This document shows, piece by piece, positions 26,988 to 36,667 of a stretch of 64,000 nucleotides of DNA. Position 1 is the first letter of the stretch, and each line of letters starts with the position of its first letter. The stretch is from Flavobacterium psychrophilum. GTDB taxonomy: Bacteria; Bacteroidota; Bacteroidia; Flavobacteriales; Flavobacteriaceae. The position numbers and the translations under genes are program-made. The DNA lies in contig CAMAQD010000006.1 in NCBI GenBank assembly GCA_945860385.1, positions 1-64,000 on the forward strand, in the 5' to 3' direction. The notes below the pieces were generated by a model. The model saw only the letters and a list, made by a program, of their open reading frames with translations. It ran no database searches and was not told the DNA's origin.

Positions 26988-27839
26988 ATGAACGTAACCG
27001 ATTATACTTATTTAATAAACAAACCCGATGCTATCAACGAGAAGCAAACGGATGCATTGGGAAGAGTTCTTGATGAATTTCCGTATTTTCAAAGTGCAAG
27101 AGCACTGCGGTTGAAAGGTCTTTTTAATGAAAATAGTTTCAGGTATAATTACGCCCTGAAAGTTACCGCTTCTCACACCACTGACAGAACCGTTTTGTTT
27201 GATTTTATTACATCCGATACTTTTGTTGCCATTCAAAAAGGCTTGTACGATAAAAAAATACTCGAACTTCTTGATATCAGTGTAACCGGTTATGAAGTAA
27301 TTAAGTCTGAAATTCGACTTGAACCCAAAATAAACACTTTAGAACAATCCATACTTACTACTATAAAAGGTGCTTCATCGATTGAAGAAGAACCTACCAC
27401 AAAATTAGCGGAAGAAAATCTGGAATTAGGTAAGCCTTTAGGGTTTTCTAAAGACGAAAAACATTCCTTCCAAGAATGGCTTCAGCTCTCCAGAACACAA
27501 CCTATCGTTAGGGAAAAAGAAACTGTAGCACAATTTGAAACGGTTCCGTTAGAAGATGACAAAAAGAAAAAAGCTGAGTTGATTGATAAATTTATTGAAG
27601 CTAGTCCAAAGATATCCCCAATAAAACAAAACTCGGAATCTGCTATTCATATTGACCTGAATAAATCAGACAATTCCTATTTAATGACCGAGACATTAGC
27701 AAGAGTCTATTTGGAGCAAAAAAAATATCAACGTGCTATTCAAGCTTATGAGATATTAATTTTGAAATATCCAGAAAAAAGTAGTTTCTTTGCAGACCGA
27801 ATCGCGGATATTAAGATTTTACAACAAAATAATAATTAA
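26988..27839 (+). CDS. TPR-containing protein of unknown function
   Basis: A 283-residue cytoplasmic protein without a signal peptide. The N-terminal ~110 residues are helical (LNKPDA...LDEFPYFQSARALRLKGL), the middle is charged and probably flexible, and the C terminus carries one or two TPR-like units (LARVYLEQKKYQRAIQAYEILILKYPEKSSFFADRI). It lies between lptE and secG, three bases before secG, so it is probably translationally coupled to it. Its function is not known to me; the position suggests an envelope-assembly or export link. Confidence 0.75.
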   Translation: MNVTDYTYLINKPDAINEKQTDALGRVLDEFPYFQSARALRLKGLFNENSFRYNYALKVTASHTTDRTVLFDFITSDTFVAIQKGLYDKKILELLDISVTGYEVIKSEIRLEPKINTLEQSILTTIKGASSIEEEPTTKLAEENLELGKPLGFSKDEKHSFQEWLQLSRTQPIVREKETVAQFETVPLEDDKKKKAELIDKFIEASPKISPIKQNSESAIHIDLNKSDNSYLMTETLARVYLEQKKYQRAIQAYEILILKYPEKSSFFADRIADIKILQQNNN

Positions 27840-27842
27840 ACA

Positions 27843-28184
27843 ATGAGCACATTTTCAATTTTTTTAGTATTAATAACAATAGTTTGCTTCCTACTTGTAG
27901 TAGTAATAATGGTTCAAAACCCTAAAGGTGGCGGACTTTCTTCCTCATTAGGTGGATCAACACAAATAGGTGGTGTACAAAAAACTACTGACTTTTTAGA
28001 CAAAAGTACTTGGACTTTAGGTGGGATATTAATTTTATTAATATTACTTTCTAGCCTAAGTTTTGACGGTTCTTTAGGAACTCCCGACTCAAAAATCATT
28101 GACAAAACAGAAGAAGTAGCGCCAAAAGCGGCAACTCCTGCACCAATGACTCCTGCGACTCCTGCGACTGAGCCAGCAAAATAA
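27843..28184 (+). CDS. secG: Preprotein translocase subunit SecG
   Basis: A 113-residue inner-membrane subunit of the SecYEG channel. It has two hydrophobic helices (about residues 3-23 and 52-72), with the conserved loop MVQNPKGGGLSSSLGG between them, which is diagnostic. The Ala/Pro/Thr-rich C-terminal tail (PKAATPAPMTPATPA) is an extension often seen in Bacteroidota. It follows the TPR gene after three bases and is closed by a strong terminator. Confidence 0.95.
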   Translation: MSTFSIFLVLITIVCFLLVVVIMVQNPKGGGLSSSLGGSTQIGGVQKTTDFLDKSTWTLGGILILLILLSSLSFDGSLGTPDSKIIDKTEEVAPKAATPAPMTPATPATEPAK

Positions 28185-28210
28185 TAAGTAGTACATACAA
28201 AATATACTAA

Positions 28211-28241
28211 ATGCCAGCCTGTCAAAGCTGGCATTTTTTTT
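28211..28241 (+). terminator. Terminator after secG
   Basis: Perfect 8-bp stem ATGCCAGC/GCTGGCAT (28211-28218 with 28227-28234) followed by seven or eight T residues. It separates secG from the groESL promoter region. Confidence 0.93.
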
Positions 28242-28250
28242 AAGAAAAAA

Positions 28251-28284
28251 TGTCAGTTTTTAACCCTTGGCATAATTTCTGAAA
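28251..28284 (+). promoter_or_regulatory. Sigma-54-like -24/-12 element with upstream half-site, groESL
   Basis: TTGGCATAATTTCTGA (28267-28282) keeps the -24 TGGCA and has CTGA where TTGC is expected at the correct distance. Twelve bases upstream is TGTCAG (28251-28256), the half-site of the palindrome near miaB. This is an imperfect sigma-54 match; no good TAnnTTTG box is visible before groES. Confidence 0.4.
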
Positions 28285-28326
28285 TCGCAATATCATCAAA
28301 TTATTAATAACATATATTTTATCATT

Positions 28327-28602
28327 ATGGCTTTAAATATCAAACCGCTTTCAGACCGCGTTCTTATTGAACCTGTAGCTGCTGAAACCAAAACTGCCTC
28401 AGGAATTTTTATTCCAGACACTGCAAAAGAAAAACCACAAAAAGGAACTGTTGTTGCTGTGGGTAAAGGTACAAAAGAACACGAAATGACCGTAAAAGTT
28501 GGCGACTCTGTTCTTTACGGAAAATATGCTGGTACCGAATTGAAATTAGAAGGAAAAGATTATTTGATAATGCGTGAGGATGACATTCTTGCGATTGTAT
28601 AA
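28327..28602 (+). CDS. groES: Co-chaperonin GroES
   Basis: A 91-residue co-chaperonin capping the GroEL cavity. It has the typical beta-barrel sequence [10 protein letters not shown] near the N terminus, the mobile loop [19 protein letters not shown] (about residues 18-36), and the ending [13 protein letters not shown]. It heads the groES-groEL operon, separated from secG by a terminator. Confidence 0.97.
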   Translation: MALNIKPLSDRVLIEPVAAETKTASGIFIPDTAKEKPQKGTVVAVGKGTKEHEMTVKVGDSVLYGKYAGTELKLEGKDYLIMREDDILAIV

Positions 28603-28606
28603 TTAA

Positions 28607-30268
<1,662 letters not shown>

Positions 30269-30297
30269 TATCCTGAATTCCAAATAAAAATAAGTAT

Positions 30298-30330
30298 AGC
30301 CCCGTTTACTAGATAAACGGGGCTTTTTTC
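30298..30330 (+). terminator. Terminator of groESL
   Basis: Perfect 11-bp stem AGCCCCGTTTA/TAAACGGGGCT with loop CTAGA, followed by TTTTTTC, 30 bases after the groEL stop. Confidence 0.95.
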
Positions 30331-30415
30331 ATAAATATTTAAAACTTACAAGTCTCAAAATTTCTACTTAAGTTTAAATTTAGTAGATTAGCTATGCTTT
30401 TTTAAAAATCATAAA

Positions 30416-32764
30416 ATGAGATTATCTACGCTTTGCTTTTTTTTACTTTGTTTAACTTCCTTTTCTCAAGCACCTAACAATCAAGAAAAAATTAAAACCC
30501 TCCTTGAAACCTATTTTCAACAAGACAGAGAAATCATTCACGTTCAATTTAATAAAACTACTTATTTAAATAATGAGGACCTTGCTTTCAAAGGTTATGT
30601 CTTCAGCAAAAACAATAACTTACCCAATATCAACACCTCCAACATACAATTAGTAATATACGACGAACAGGATCAAATTGTACAAAAACAATTGCTATAT
30701 GCTTCTAACGGAACCTTTTCAGGAGGAATCCATTTGAATAAAAAGTTCAAAACAGGAAAATATCTTTTCCATTTTTATACCAATTGGATGAATAATTTTA
30801 AAGAAGATGATTCGTTCAGCCAATCAATTGAAATTTATAACATAGATGAACCATTCAATTTTAAGTCAAAAGAGCCCAATTGGAAAACGGTTAAAATAGA
30901 CTTTTTTCCAGAAGGTGGAAATATCATCGATAGAATTAACAACACCATCGGTGTAAAGATTACCGACTGCAATAATAAAGGAATCGAACTCAATAATATT
31001 ATTATTCTAGATTCAAAATCTAATGAAATTTCCAGTTTTAACACAAATAAAATGGGCTATGGTGCTTTTTATTTAATTGCAGATGCAAATGAAAAATACA
31101 CATTAAAAATACATTCTGAAAAACTCACTATTGCCCAAGAATTACCAAGGGTGAAACAGACCGGAATTAGCATTTCATACAACAACAATTTACCCAGAAA
31201 CATATTAGCAGTTGCAGTAAAAACGAATGAAAAAGGAATTGAATTATATCAAAATAAAAAATTCAATCTACTCATTCAACAAAATGGTTCCTCAATTCTA
31301 AAAGAAATCAACTTCGAAAACAAAGAAAAAGAACAAATAATTCTTCTAGAAAAAAAATATTTTCCTAATGGTGTCAATTGCATCCGACTTATTGACGAAG
31401 AACTAAACGAGATTACGGAACGTTTAATTTATAATTACGCAACCACTGAACCTGAAACAAAAGTAAAGGCAAATGGCATCGCAAATGATAGCGTAATGCT
31501 AGCAGGAAGTACAAATTTAGCTCAAGCAAACATTAGTGCCAGTATTCTTCCCGAAAATAATATATGTATAGACTCTAAGAGATCTATTCTCGGAACATTC
31601 TATTTGAATGCTTATTTAGAAACACCAGAAACTAATAATTACATCTATTTTGATCCTGAAAATAAGGATAAAAAAAGAGATATGGATTTGTTAATGCTAA
31701 ACCAGTATAGAAGTAAATTCCTCTGGGAAAACATAAAATCTAATCCTCCAAAAATAAATTACAAATTCAATAAAGGTGTTACCATAAGTGGCAATATAAA
31801 TCGTTCTGTTAATCCAAATTCAACAAATAAACTATTACTAATTTCATTAAAAGATAATCTTTTCGAAAAAACAATTGTGGAAAAAGATAATTCATTTAAG
31901 TTCGATAATTTTTATGTACAAGACTCAACAGTTTATATTTTACAATTAGAAAATGAAAAAAAATCTTCTATCTATACAAAGATGGTAGCAAAAGTATTTA
32001 ACCATGAAACTAAGTTTAACTTGCCTATAAAAATCAATAAATCAAATTGTCCGATAGAAAGAATGGTAGGTGATAGTATTATTTTTTCAGCTTCTAAACT
32101 TTCAAAAAGCGCTATAAATTTAAAGGAAATAACCATAATCAATAAATTTAAAAAAGAAGTATTAACACATAAAAATGACGTGAGTATAAACGCAAAAGCT
32201 TTTAAAATAGAAGATAACGAATTTGGAAATGTACTAGATTTTATAGGACGAAATGGATATCGAACAGGAATTGACCCAGAAGAAAATACTGTATATATTA
32301 GAAGCACTAGAGGCTCGTTTGCCCAAGGCTCTCCTGCTGTATATATTGATGATTTTTTAGCGTTTGACTATAATTTATTATACAGTCTTAACTTGAATAA
32401 TGTGGATGAAATTTATATAGATCAAACTGGTTTTTCAGACACAACACCAGGTTATTCTGGAACAATTAAAATATACCTAAAGAAAGGGTATGACGACAAA
32501 TACTTCAGAACCAAATTCACAACATTAATCGCAACTGATGGTTATAGCAAAAACATAGAATATAATTCTACACCGTTTGATACCCAAAAAGAGTTTTATT
32601 CATTTGGCACATTAAATTGGTCTCCAAATACTATAGTAAAAGAAAATCAAAGCTTTGAATATAAGTTCCCTAAAGGCAATCAAAAAGTAATTCAGGTTTT
32701 TATAGAAGGATTCTCAACCGATGGTCAATTGATTTCTGAAATGCATAATATACCTATTGAATAA
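30416..32764 (+). CDS. Large exported beta-rich protein with plug-like C terminus
   Basis: A 782-residue protein with a signal peptide (cleaved after CLTSFSQ, about residue 19). The first ~130 mature residues look like a macroglobulin/MG2-type beta domain (VQFNKTTYLNNEDLAFKGYVF, KTGKYLFHFYTNWMN), followed by further beta-sandwich repeats. The C-terminal ~160 residues resemble a TonB plug-type segment (TVYIRSTRGS, AVYIDDFLAFDY, NNVDEIYIDQTG, GTIKIYLKKG) without a following barrel. Such MG2-plus-plug proteins occur next to TonB systems in Bacteroidota, but I know no assigned function. It stands alone between two terminators. Confidence 0.7.
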   Translation: MRLSTLCFFLLCLTSFSQAPNNQEKIKTLLETYFQQDREIIHVQFNKTTYLNNEDLAFKGYVFSKNNNLPNINTSNIQLVIYDEQDQIVQKQLLYASNGTFSGGIHLNKKFKTGKYLFHFYTNWMNNFKEDDSFSQSIEIYNIDEPFNFKSKEPNWKTVKIDFFPEGGNIIDRINNTIGVKITDCNNKGIELNNIIILDSKSNEISSFNTNKMGYGAFYLIADANEKYTLKIHSEKLTIAQELPRVKQTGISISYNNNLPRNILAVAVKTNEKGIELYQNKKFNLLIQQNGSSILKEINFENKEKEQIILLEKKYFPNGVNCIRLIDEELNEITERLIYNYATTEPETKVKANGIANDSVMLAGSTNLAQANISASILPENNICIDSKRSILGTFYLNAYLETPETNNYIYFDPENKDKKRDMDLLMLNQYRSKFLWENIKSNPPKINYKFNKGVTISGNINRSVNPNSTNKLLLISLKDNLFEKTIVEKDNSFKFDNFYVQDSTVYILQLENEKKSSIYTKMVAKVFNHETKFNLPIKINKSNCPIERMVGDSIIFSASKLSKSAINLKEITIINKFKKEVLTHKNDVSINAKAFKIEDNEFGNVLDFIGRNGYRTGIDPEENTVYIRSTRGSFAQGSPAVYIDDFLAFDYNLLYSLNLNNVDEIYIDQTGFSDTTPGYSGTIKIYLKKGYDDKYFRTKFTTLIATDGYSKNIEYNSTPFDTQKEFYSFGTLNWSPNTIVKENQSFEYKFPKGNQKVIQVFIEGFSTDGQLISEMHNIPIE

Positions 32765-32767
32765 ATA

Positions 32768-32808
32768 AAAACTCCGTTTAGAAATAGAATCTGAACGGAG
32801 TTTTTTTT
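32768..32808. terminator. Bidirectional terminator between the convergent genes
   Basis: Arms AACTCCGTTTAGA (about 32769-32782) and TCTGAACGGAGTT (32790-32802), one mismatch, with T-runs on both strands. It serves the large exported protein (plus) and the DedA gene (minus). Confidence 0.9.
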
Positions 32809-32822
32809 GTGAAAAGATATTG

Positions 32823-33497
32823 TTAAATATGAACTCTTTTTTTCAATAGCTTCCATAAAACTGGAAGTGTGGTTACGAGAACAATTCCTATAACTATAAA
32901 TTCAATATGCTTTTTCAAATCAATACCGAATTTATCCAAAAACAAAGCGGACAAATAATGCCCTGCAAAAATCATACTAAAAGACCAAAGAACAGAACCC
33001 AAAATATTATTGAACATAAACTTCTTTTTGTCCATTGATGCAATTCCTGCCACTATTGGCGCGAAGGTTCTAAAAATAGGCAAAAAACGAGCAAAAATTA
33101 TTGCTTTCCCACCATATTTATCGAAAAAATCTCTAGCCTGCAAAAGGTATTTTTCCTTAAACCAAAAAGTATCTTCCTTATTATAAAGGTATGTTCCTCC
33201 TTTTACTCCAAACCAATAACCTACCATATTACCGAAAATTCCTGCTACTGAAACTAAAGAAGACAGCAACACTACATTTGCAAAATCATTGCCAACTGAT
33301 ATTTGGCGAGTCAATAATTCGCTGTAAATCCCTGCCAAGAATAACAAACTGTCGCCTGGAAGAAAAAAACCTGCAAACAATCCTGTTTCAGCGAAAATTA
33401 TGAACAGGATTACTATCAAACCCATTTTCACACCGCCAAGCTCCATTAAAATGTAAAACTCAGGATTTATCAGTTGTGTCCAATCAAAATTATTCAT
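32823..33497 (-). CDS. DedA family membrane protein
   Basis: A 224-residue inner-membrane protein of the DedA/SNARE-associated family. The conserved motifs are present: an N-terminal helix with LFAGFFLPGDSLLFLAG, a re-entrant region GNMVGYWFGVKGG, and GGKAIIFARFLPIFRTFAPIVAG with the essential Arg residues. DedA proteins are needed for membrane homeostasis, and members include flippases recycling undecaprenyl phosphate or phosphatidylethanolamine; which substrate applies here cannot be read. It is monocistronic. Confidence 0.93.
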   Translation of the reverse strand: MNNFDWTQLINPEFYILMELGGVKMGLIVILFIIFAETGLFAGFFLPGDSLLFLAGIYSELLTRQISVGNDFANVVLLSSLVSVAGIFGNMVGYWFGVKGGTYLYNKEDTFWFKEKYLLQARDFFDKYGGKAIIFARFLPIFRTFAPIVAGIASMDKKKFMFNNILGSVLWSFSMIFAGHYLSALFLDKFGIDLKKHIEFIVIGIVLVTTLPVLWKLLKKRVHI

Positions 33498-33663
33498 AAA
33501 AATGTTTTAAAATTCTCGGTCGTGAAAGTAATTATAATTTAGCAAAACAGCACTATCTAGACAATGGATTTGCGTTTTTTTAATAAATATTTAATAAAAA
33601 CTCCCATAATTTGAGTACTTCTAAAAACATTTCAAAAAAGGGATTTTGGATTGCTGGAGAATT

Positions 33664-34011
33664 CTATTTCTTTGCTTCTTCCCTTTCGTATTTGCAACAC
33701 GAATGAAGATTGTCGTAATCTTCTTTAGTAGCTTTTACATTTTCAGTATCGTGGCCTACTTTTGCAATAGCTTTTTTAACAGCATCAATTGATGTTTTCT
33801 CTTCATTTATTGTCAAGTCTAATTTATGAGTTTCAATACTCCAGACTGCTGTTTTAACTCCAGGTACAGAAAAAGCCGCTTTTTGAATTCGCTTTTGACA
33901 TTGTTCACAATTACCATTTACATCAATGGTATATTTTGCGTTTTTATTCGTTTGTGCTTGTGTAGAAAGTGTTACTATTAGTAACATTATTCCTAAAAAT
34001 AGATTTTTCAT
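33664..34011 (-). CDS. Secreted heavy-metal-associated (HMA) domain protein
   Basis: A 115-residue periplasmic protein: signal peptide (cleaved after TQAQ, about residue 20), then a ferredoxin-like HMA domain with the metal-binding pair CEQC (residues 35-38) in the usual first loop and GHD near residue 82. A C-terminal CC pair in LHSCCKY may add ligands. HMA domains shuttle copper or similar soft metals. It is the last gene of a three-gene group with a TonB receptor and an HYC_CC_PP protein. Copper is the best guess; mercury or zinc cannot be excluded. Confidence 0.87.
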   Translation of the reverse strand: MKNLFLGIMLLIVTLSTQAQTNKNAKYTIDVNGNCEQCQKRIQKAAFSVPGVKTAVWSIETHKLDLTINEEKTSIDAVKKAIAKVGHDTENVKATKEDYDNLHSCCKYEREEAKK

Positions 34012-34069
34012 TTTTTAATTTATTAATTGTTATTGAAATTGATTTTTGCAATTGATATTGCATTTGTTT

Positions 34070-36097
34070 TTATTTAATTTTAAATCGAAGTCCTGCATAA
34101 TACATTTGCCCGAAAACTGGCGCATATGCTATAGAAGCATCAAATGTGGGGCCAAAAGGATTTTCTGAACCCAAAATTGCTTTTTCTTGTTTGTAATTTC
34201 CAATGTTTTCTCCACCAGCATACAGTTCAAAAGTAGAAGAAATAATTCGGGTAATTTGAGAATTCATTAAAGAAAACGAAGGCGAATACACTGGAAGCTT
34301 GTCTTCAACTGGATTTGAAGCCGTTTCGGGCAATTTTTGTTGCCCCATCCAATTGTAAGTGAAATCAAATTTCCATTGTTTTCCTTTATCGGCAATATGT
34401 GTTTCATATCCTAAATTTGCAAAAAACCGATGCTTTGCTTGCAAAGGCCTTTCACTTCTTCCGCTAAGGTAATCCGTTTGGATGTCATAATATTTATAAG
34501 CAGTTCGCAAATCAAAATGCTTTGCCAATTCTACATTGAAGTCCACTTGCAAACTATTAGCATAAGATTTTCCGTTTAAATTATAAAACAAAACCTGATG
34601 CGTTCCCGGAATTGATGGTGCAGTATATAAATCGACTACTACTTGTTTAGTGAAATCGGTTTTGTAAAAATCAAAACCTGCATCGGCATTTTTTCCAAAA
34701 AATTTAAATTTTTGATTAAAACTCAGTCCATAATTCCAAGCGATTTCTGGATCTAAACCATAAATTTTTCCGCTTGTATCCAAAATACTAAAACTTCTAG
34801 AACTCGCAAAAAGGGGCTGGTTTTCGGCAAAAATATTAGCACTTCGTTTCCCTCTTCCTGCCGAAACACGCAAAACTGCTTTTTCCCAAGGATTATAGCG
34901 AATGTGCACTCGAGGTGTAATAAACGTTCCCAAACGATTGTGATTGTCCACTCTTCCGCCTGCTATAAAACTAAAATTATCATCATTATCATAAGTGTAT
35001 TCAAAAAAAGCACCCACCGAATTATCAATTCTACTATAATCATTCACATTGACAAATTCTTGGTATTTGTCGTAAGAAAAATTCAAACCAGTGGCAAATT
35101 TGTGCATCGTATTACTGATAATCGAATTGAAAATCAAGTTCGAATAAAAACTACTTTGCTTGATATTGTATTGGTTTAAACCAAAATAGGATTCCTGATT
35201 GTGAGTGTTAAACGCATTTTGAAAACCAATACTTTGATACGGCATATCTTTGAAAACATAGCCTACTTTCGACGAAACATCAAAGCGTTCGGTATTGATT
35301 TCAGAACCCCAAAAGTTAGTTGTTCCCTTGTCTTTATTAGGATCAAAATCGGTTTCTCCAGTTTGTTTTTTGTCACTCATATACCTAAAATTGATAAAAC
35401 TCACCAAACCTTTTTCGGCGTTATAATATTGATACCGATTCAAAATATTGATTTGTTTTGCCAATGGATTGTCGAGAAATCCATCATCATTCATATCGTT
35501 TTTGCCTGTTCTTGTATTTCCGTGAACAAACAAAGCACTCGTCCATTTGTCCGAAATTTTAGCGTTGAAGTGCGTGTTTAATTCAAATCTAGAATAGGTA
35601 GAACCATAGGCATTCAAGAAAAAAGGAATGTTGTTTATGGGTTTGATTAATTCAGTATTGATTTGTCCTGAAATACTTTCGTAGCCATTGACAACGCTGC
35701 CCGCTCCTTTTGTAATCTGGATGCTTTCAATCCAAGTTCCCGGCGTAAATGACAAACCATAAGCTTGCGATGCGCCTCGAACAGACGGAATATTTTCTTC
35801 GGCAATCATCAAATACGGACTGGTCAAACCCAGCATTTTGATTTGTTTGGTTCCCGTAAGTGCATCCGAAAAATTGACGTCGATAGAGGGATTTGTCTCG
35901 AAACTTTCGGCTAGATTACAACAAGCTGCTTTGAGTAATTCCTTGCTGGTTACCAATGTAGTATTGGCAGTAATCCTGGAGGATTTTTGCAAGCCTTTGT
36001 TTTTAGAAATCACTTTTACAGTCTGTAATGTGTCCTGAGAATAGGAACTAAACGCACACAACAAGACCAATAAAAGTATTGAAATTTGTTTTTTCAT
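34070..36097 (-). CDS. TonB-dependent outer membrane receptor, metal-linked
   Basis: A 675-residue TonB-dependent receptor with signal peptide (about residues 1-20), an N-terminal plug (to about 160) and a beta-barrel ending in the aromatic YYAGLRFKIK. The plug begins without a carboxypeptidase-like domain. It contains a Cys-Cys pair (59-60, KAACCNLAESFETNP), unusual for plugs but typical of receptors found beside HMA proteins, suggesting soft-metal or metallophore sensing. It lies 75 bases after the HYC_CC_PP gene and 58 before the HMA gene. Substrate by context: copper or another soft metal. A long inverted repeat lies in its leader. Confidence 0.88.
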   Translation of the reverse strand: MKKQISILLLVLLCAFSSYSQDTLQTVKVISKNKGLQKSSRITANTTLVTSKELLKAACCNLAESFETNPSIDVNFSDALTGTKQIKMLGLTSPYLMIAEENIPSVRGASQAYGLSFTPGTWIESIQITKGAGSVVNGYESISGQINTELIKPINNIPFFLNAYGSTYSRFELNTHFNAKISDKWTSALFVHGNTRTGKNDMNDDGFLDNPLAKQINILNRYQYYNAEKGLVSFINFRYMSDKKQTGETDFDPNKDKGTTNFWGSEINTERFDVSSKVGYVFKDMPYQSIGFQNAFNTHNQESYFGLNQYNIKQSSFYSNLIFNSIISNTMHKFATGLNFSYDKYQEFVNVNDYSRIDNSVGAFFEYTYDNDDNFSFIAGGRVDNHNRLGTFITPRVHIRYNPWEKAVLRVSAGRGKRSANIFAENQPLFASSRSFSILDTSGKIYGLDPEIAWNYGLSFNQKFKFFGKNADAGFDFYKTDFTKQVVVDLYTAPSIPGTHQVLFYNLNGKSYANSLQVDFNVELAKHFDLRTAYKYYDIQTDYLSGRSERPLQAKHRFFANLGYETHIADKGKQWKFDFTYNWMGQQKLPETASNPVEDKLPVYSPSFSLMNSQITRIISSTFELYAGGENIGNYKQEKAILGSENPFGPTFDASIAYAPVFGQMYYAGLRFKIK

Positions 36098-36102
36098 AAA
36101 TT

Positions 36103-36174
36103 GATTTTTAATGTTTTTTAATAGAAATTTCTACCCCATAAAATGGATAGATTTTATAAAAACATTAAAAAATC
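36103..36174 (-). repeat. Inverted repeat in the leader of the TonB receptor gene
   Basis: Outer arms GATTTTTAATGTTTTTTA (36103-36120) and its near reverse complement (36157-36174), with one-base slips, enclose 36 bases. A perfect palindrome TAGAAATTTCTA lies at 36122-36133. It fills the gap between the HYC_CC_PP stop and the receptor start. Confidence 0.65.
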
Positions 36175-36598
36175 AGGCGTAAAAAACGTATTGATGGTAT
36201 AATTTGAAAAGAGGCGGTGCGTTGGCATCGCAATAATAAGAAATAATGCGACTGTCTTCAGAATTTGAGAATTTAGTAAAAACAATTGGATTCCATTCTT
36301 CGAATAGAAAAACAAAATCAGGTTGAAAAGAGATTGAATTTAAGGTTACTTTTCCTGATTTTTTCTGAAAATGAATCACTTTATTCTTGCAACAGCTATC
36401 TTTTTTATTAGTGATAGTGGAAACTTTAGGAGGACAACATCCTTTTTCTTCTTTATTCAGGGTTTCAGAAGTTTTCCAAAAAATAGGTTTTACAGAAGCA
36501 ACATTTCCTCCACAATAATGCACACCAAGCGCAAATCCCGTATTGGAAACCAATAGGAAAATAGCGAGTAAAAAACTGATGTGCTTTTTAAAATTCAT
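36173..36598 (-). CDS. HYC_CC_PP family protein
   Basis: A 141-residue exported protein with an N-terminal signal/anchor helix (about residues 8-24). It shows the motifs that give the family its name: HYC (27-29), CC followed by PP (54-57), plus a second CC (69-70). These Cys/His clusters suggest soft-metal binding in the periplasm. Such genes sit next to TonB receptors and HMA proteins in Bacteroidota, as here. A TAAATTTG box (36610-36603) is only five bases before the ATG, which would make the message almost leaderless. Function is otherwise unknown. Confidence 0.82.
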   Translation of the reverse strand: MNFKKHISFLLAIFLLVSNTGFALGVHYCGGNVASVKPIFWKTSETLNKEEKGCCPPKVSTITNKKDSCCKNKVIHFQKKSGKVTLNSISFQPDFVFLFEEWNPIVFTKFSNSEDSRIISYYCDANAPPLFKLYHQYVFYA

Positions 36599-36602
36599 TG
36601 TG

Positions 36603-36610
36603 CAAATTTA
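36603..36610 (-). promoter_or_regulatory. -7 element immediately before the HYC_CC_PP gene
   Basis: TAAATTTG on the minus strand fits TAnnTTTG. It ends five bases before the start codon, leaving virtually no leader. No TTG partner was identified. Confidence 0.4.
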
Positions 36611-36667
36611 AGCATTAATACTACTCATTGAATAAAATTTTTGTTAAAAGACCAACCAGACAAACAA

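Noticed and set aside
34904..35581. Two plus-strand frames opposite the TonB receptor
   Set aside because: Antisense shadows, rich in Arg/Ile/Ser and without family features.
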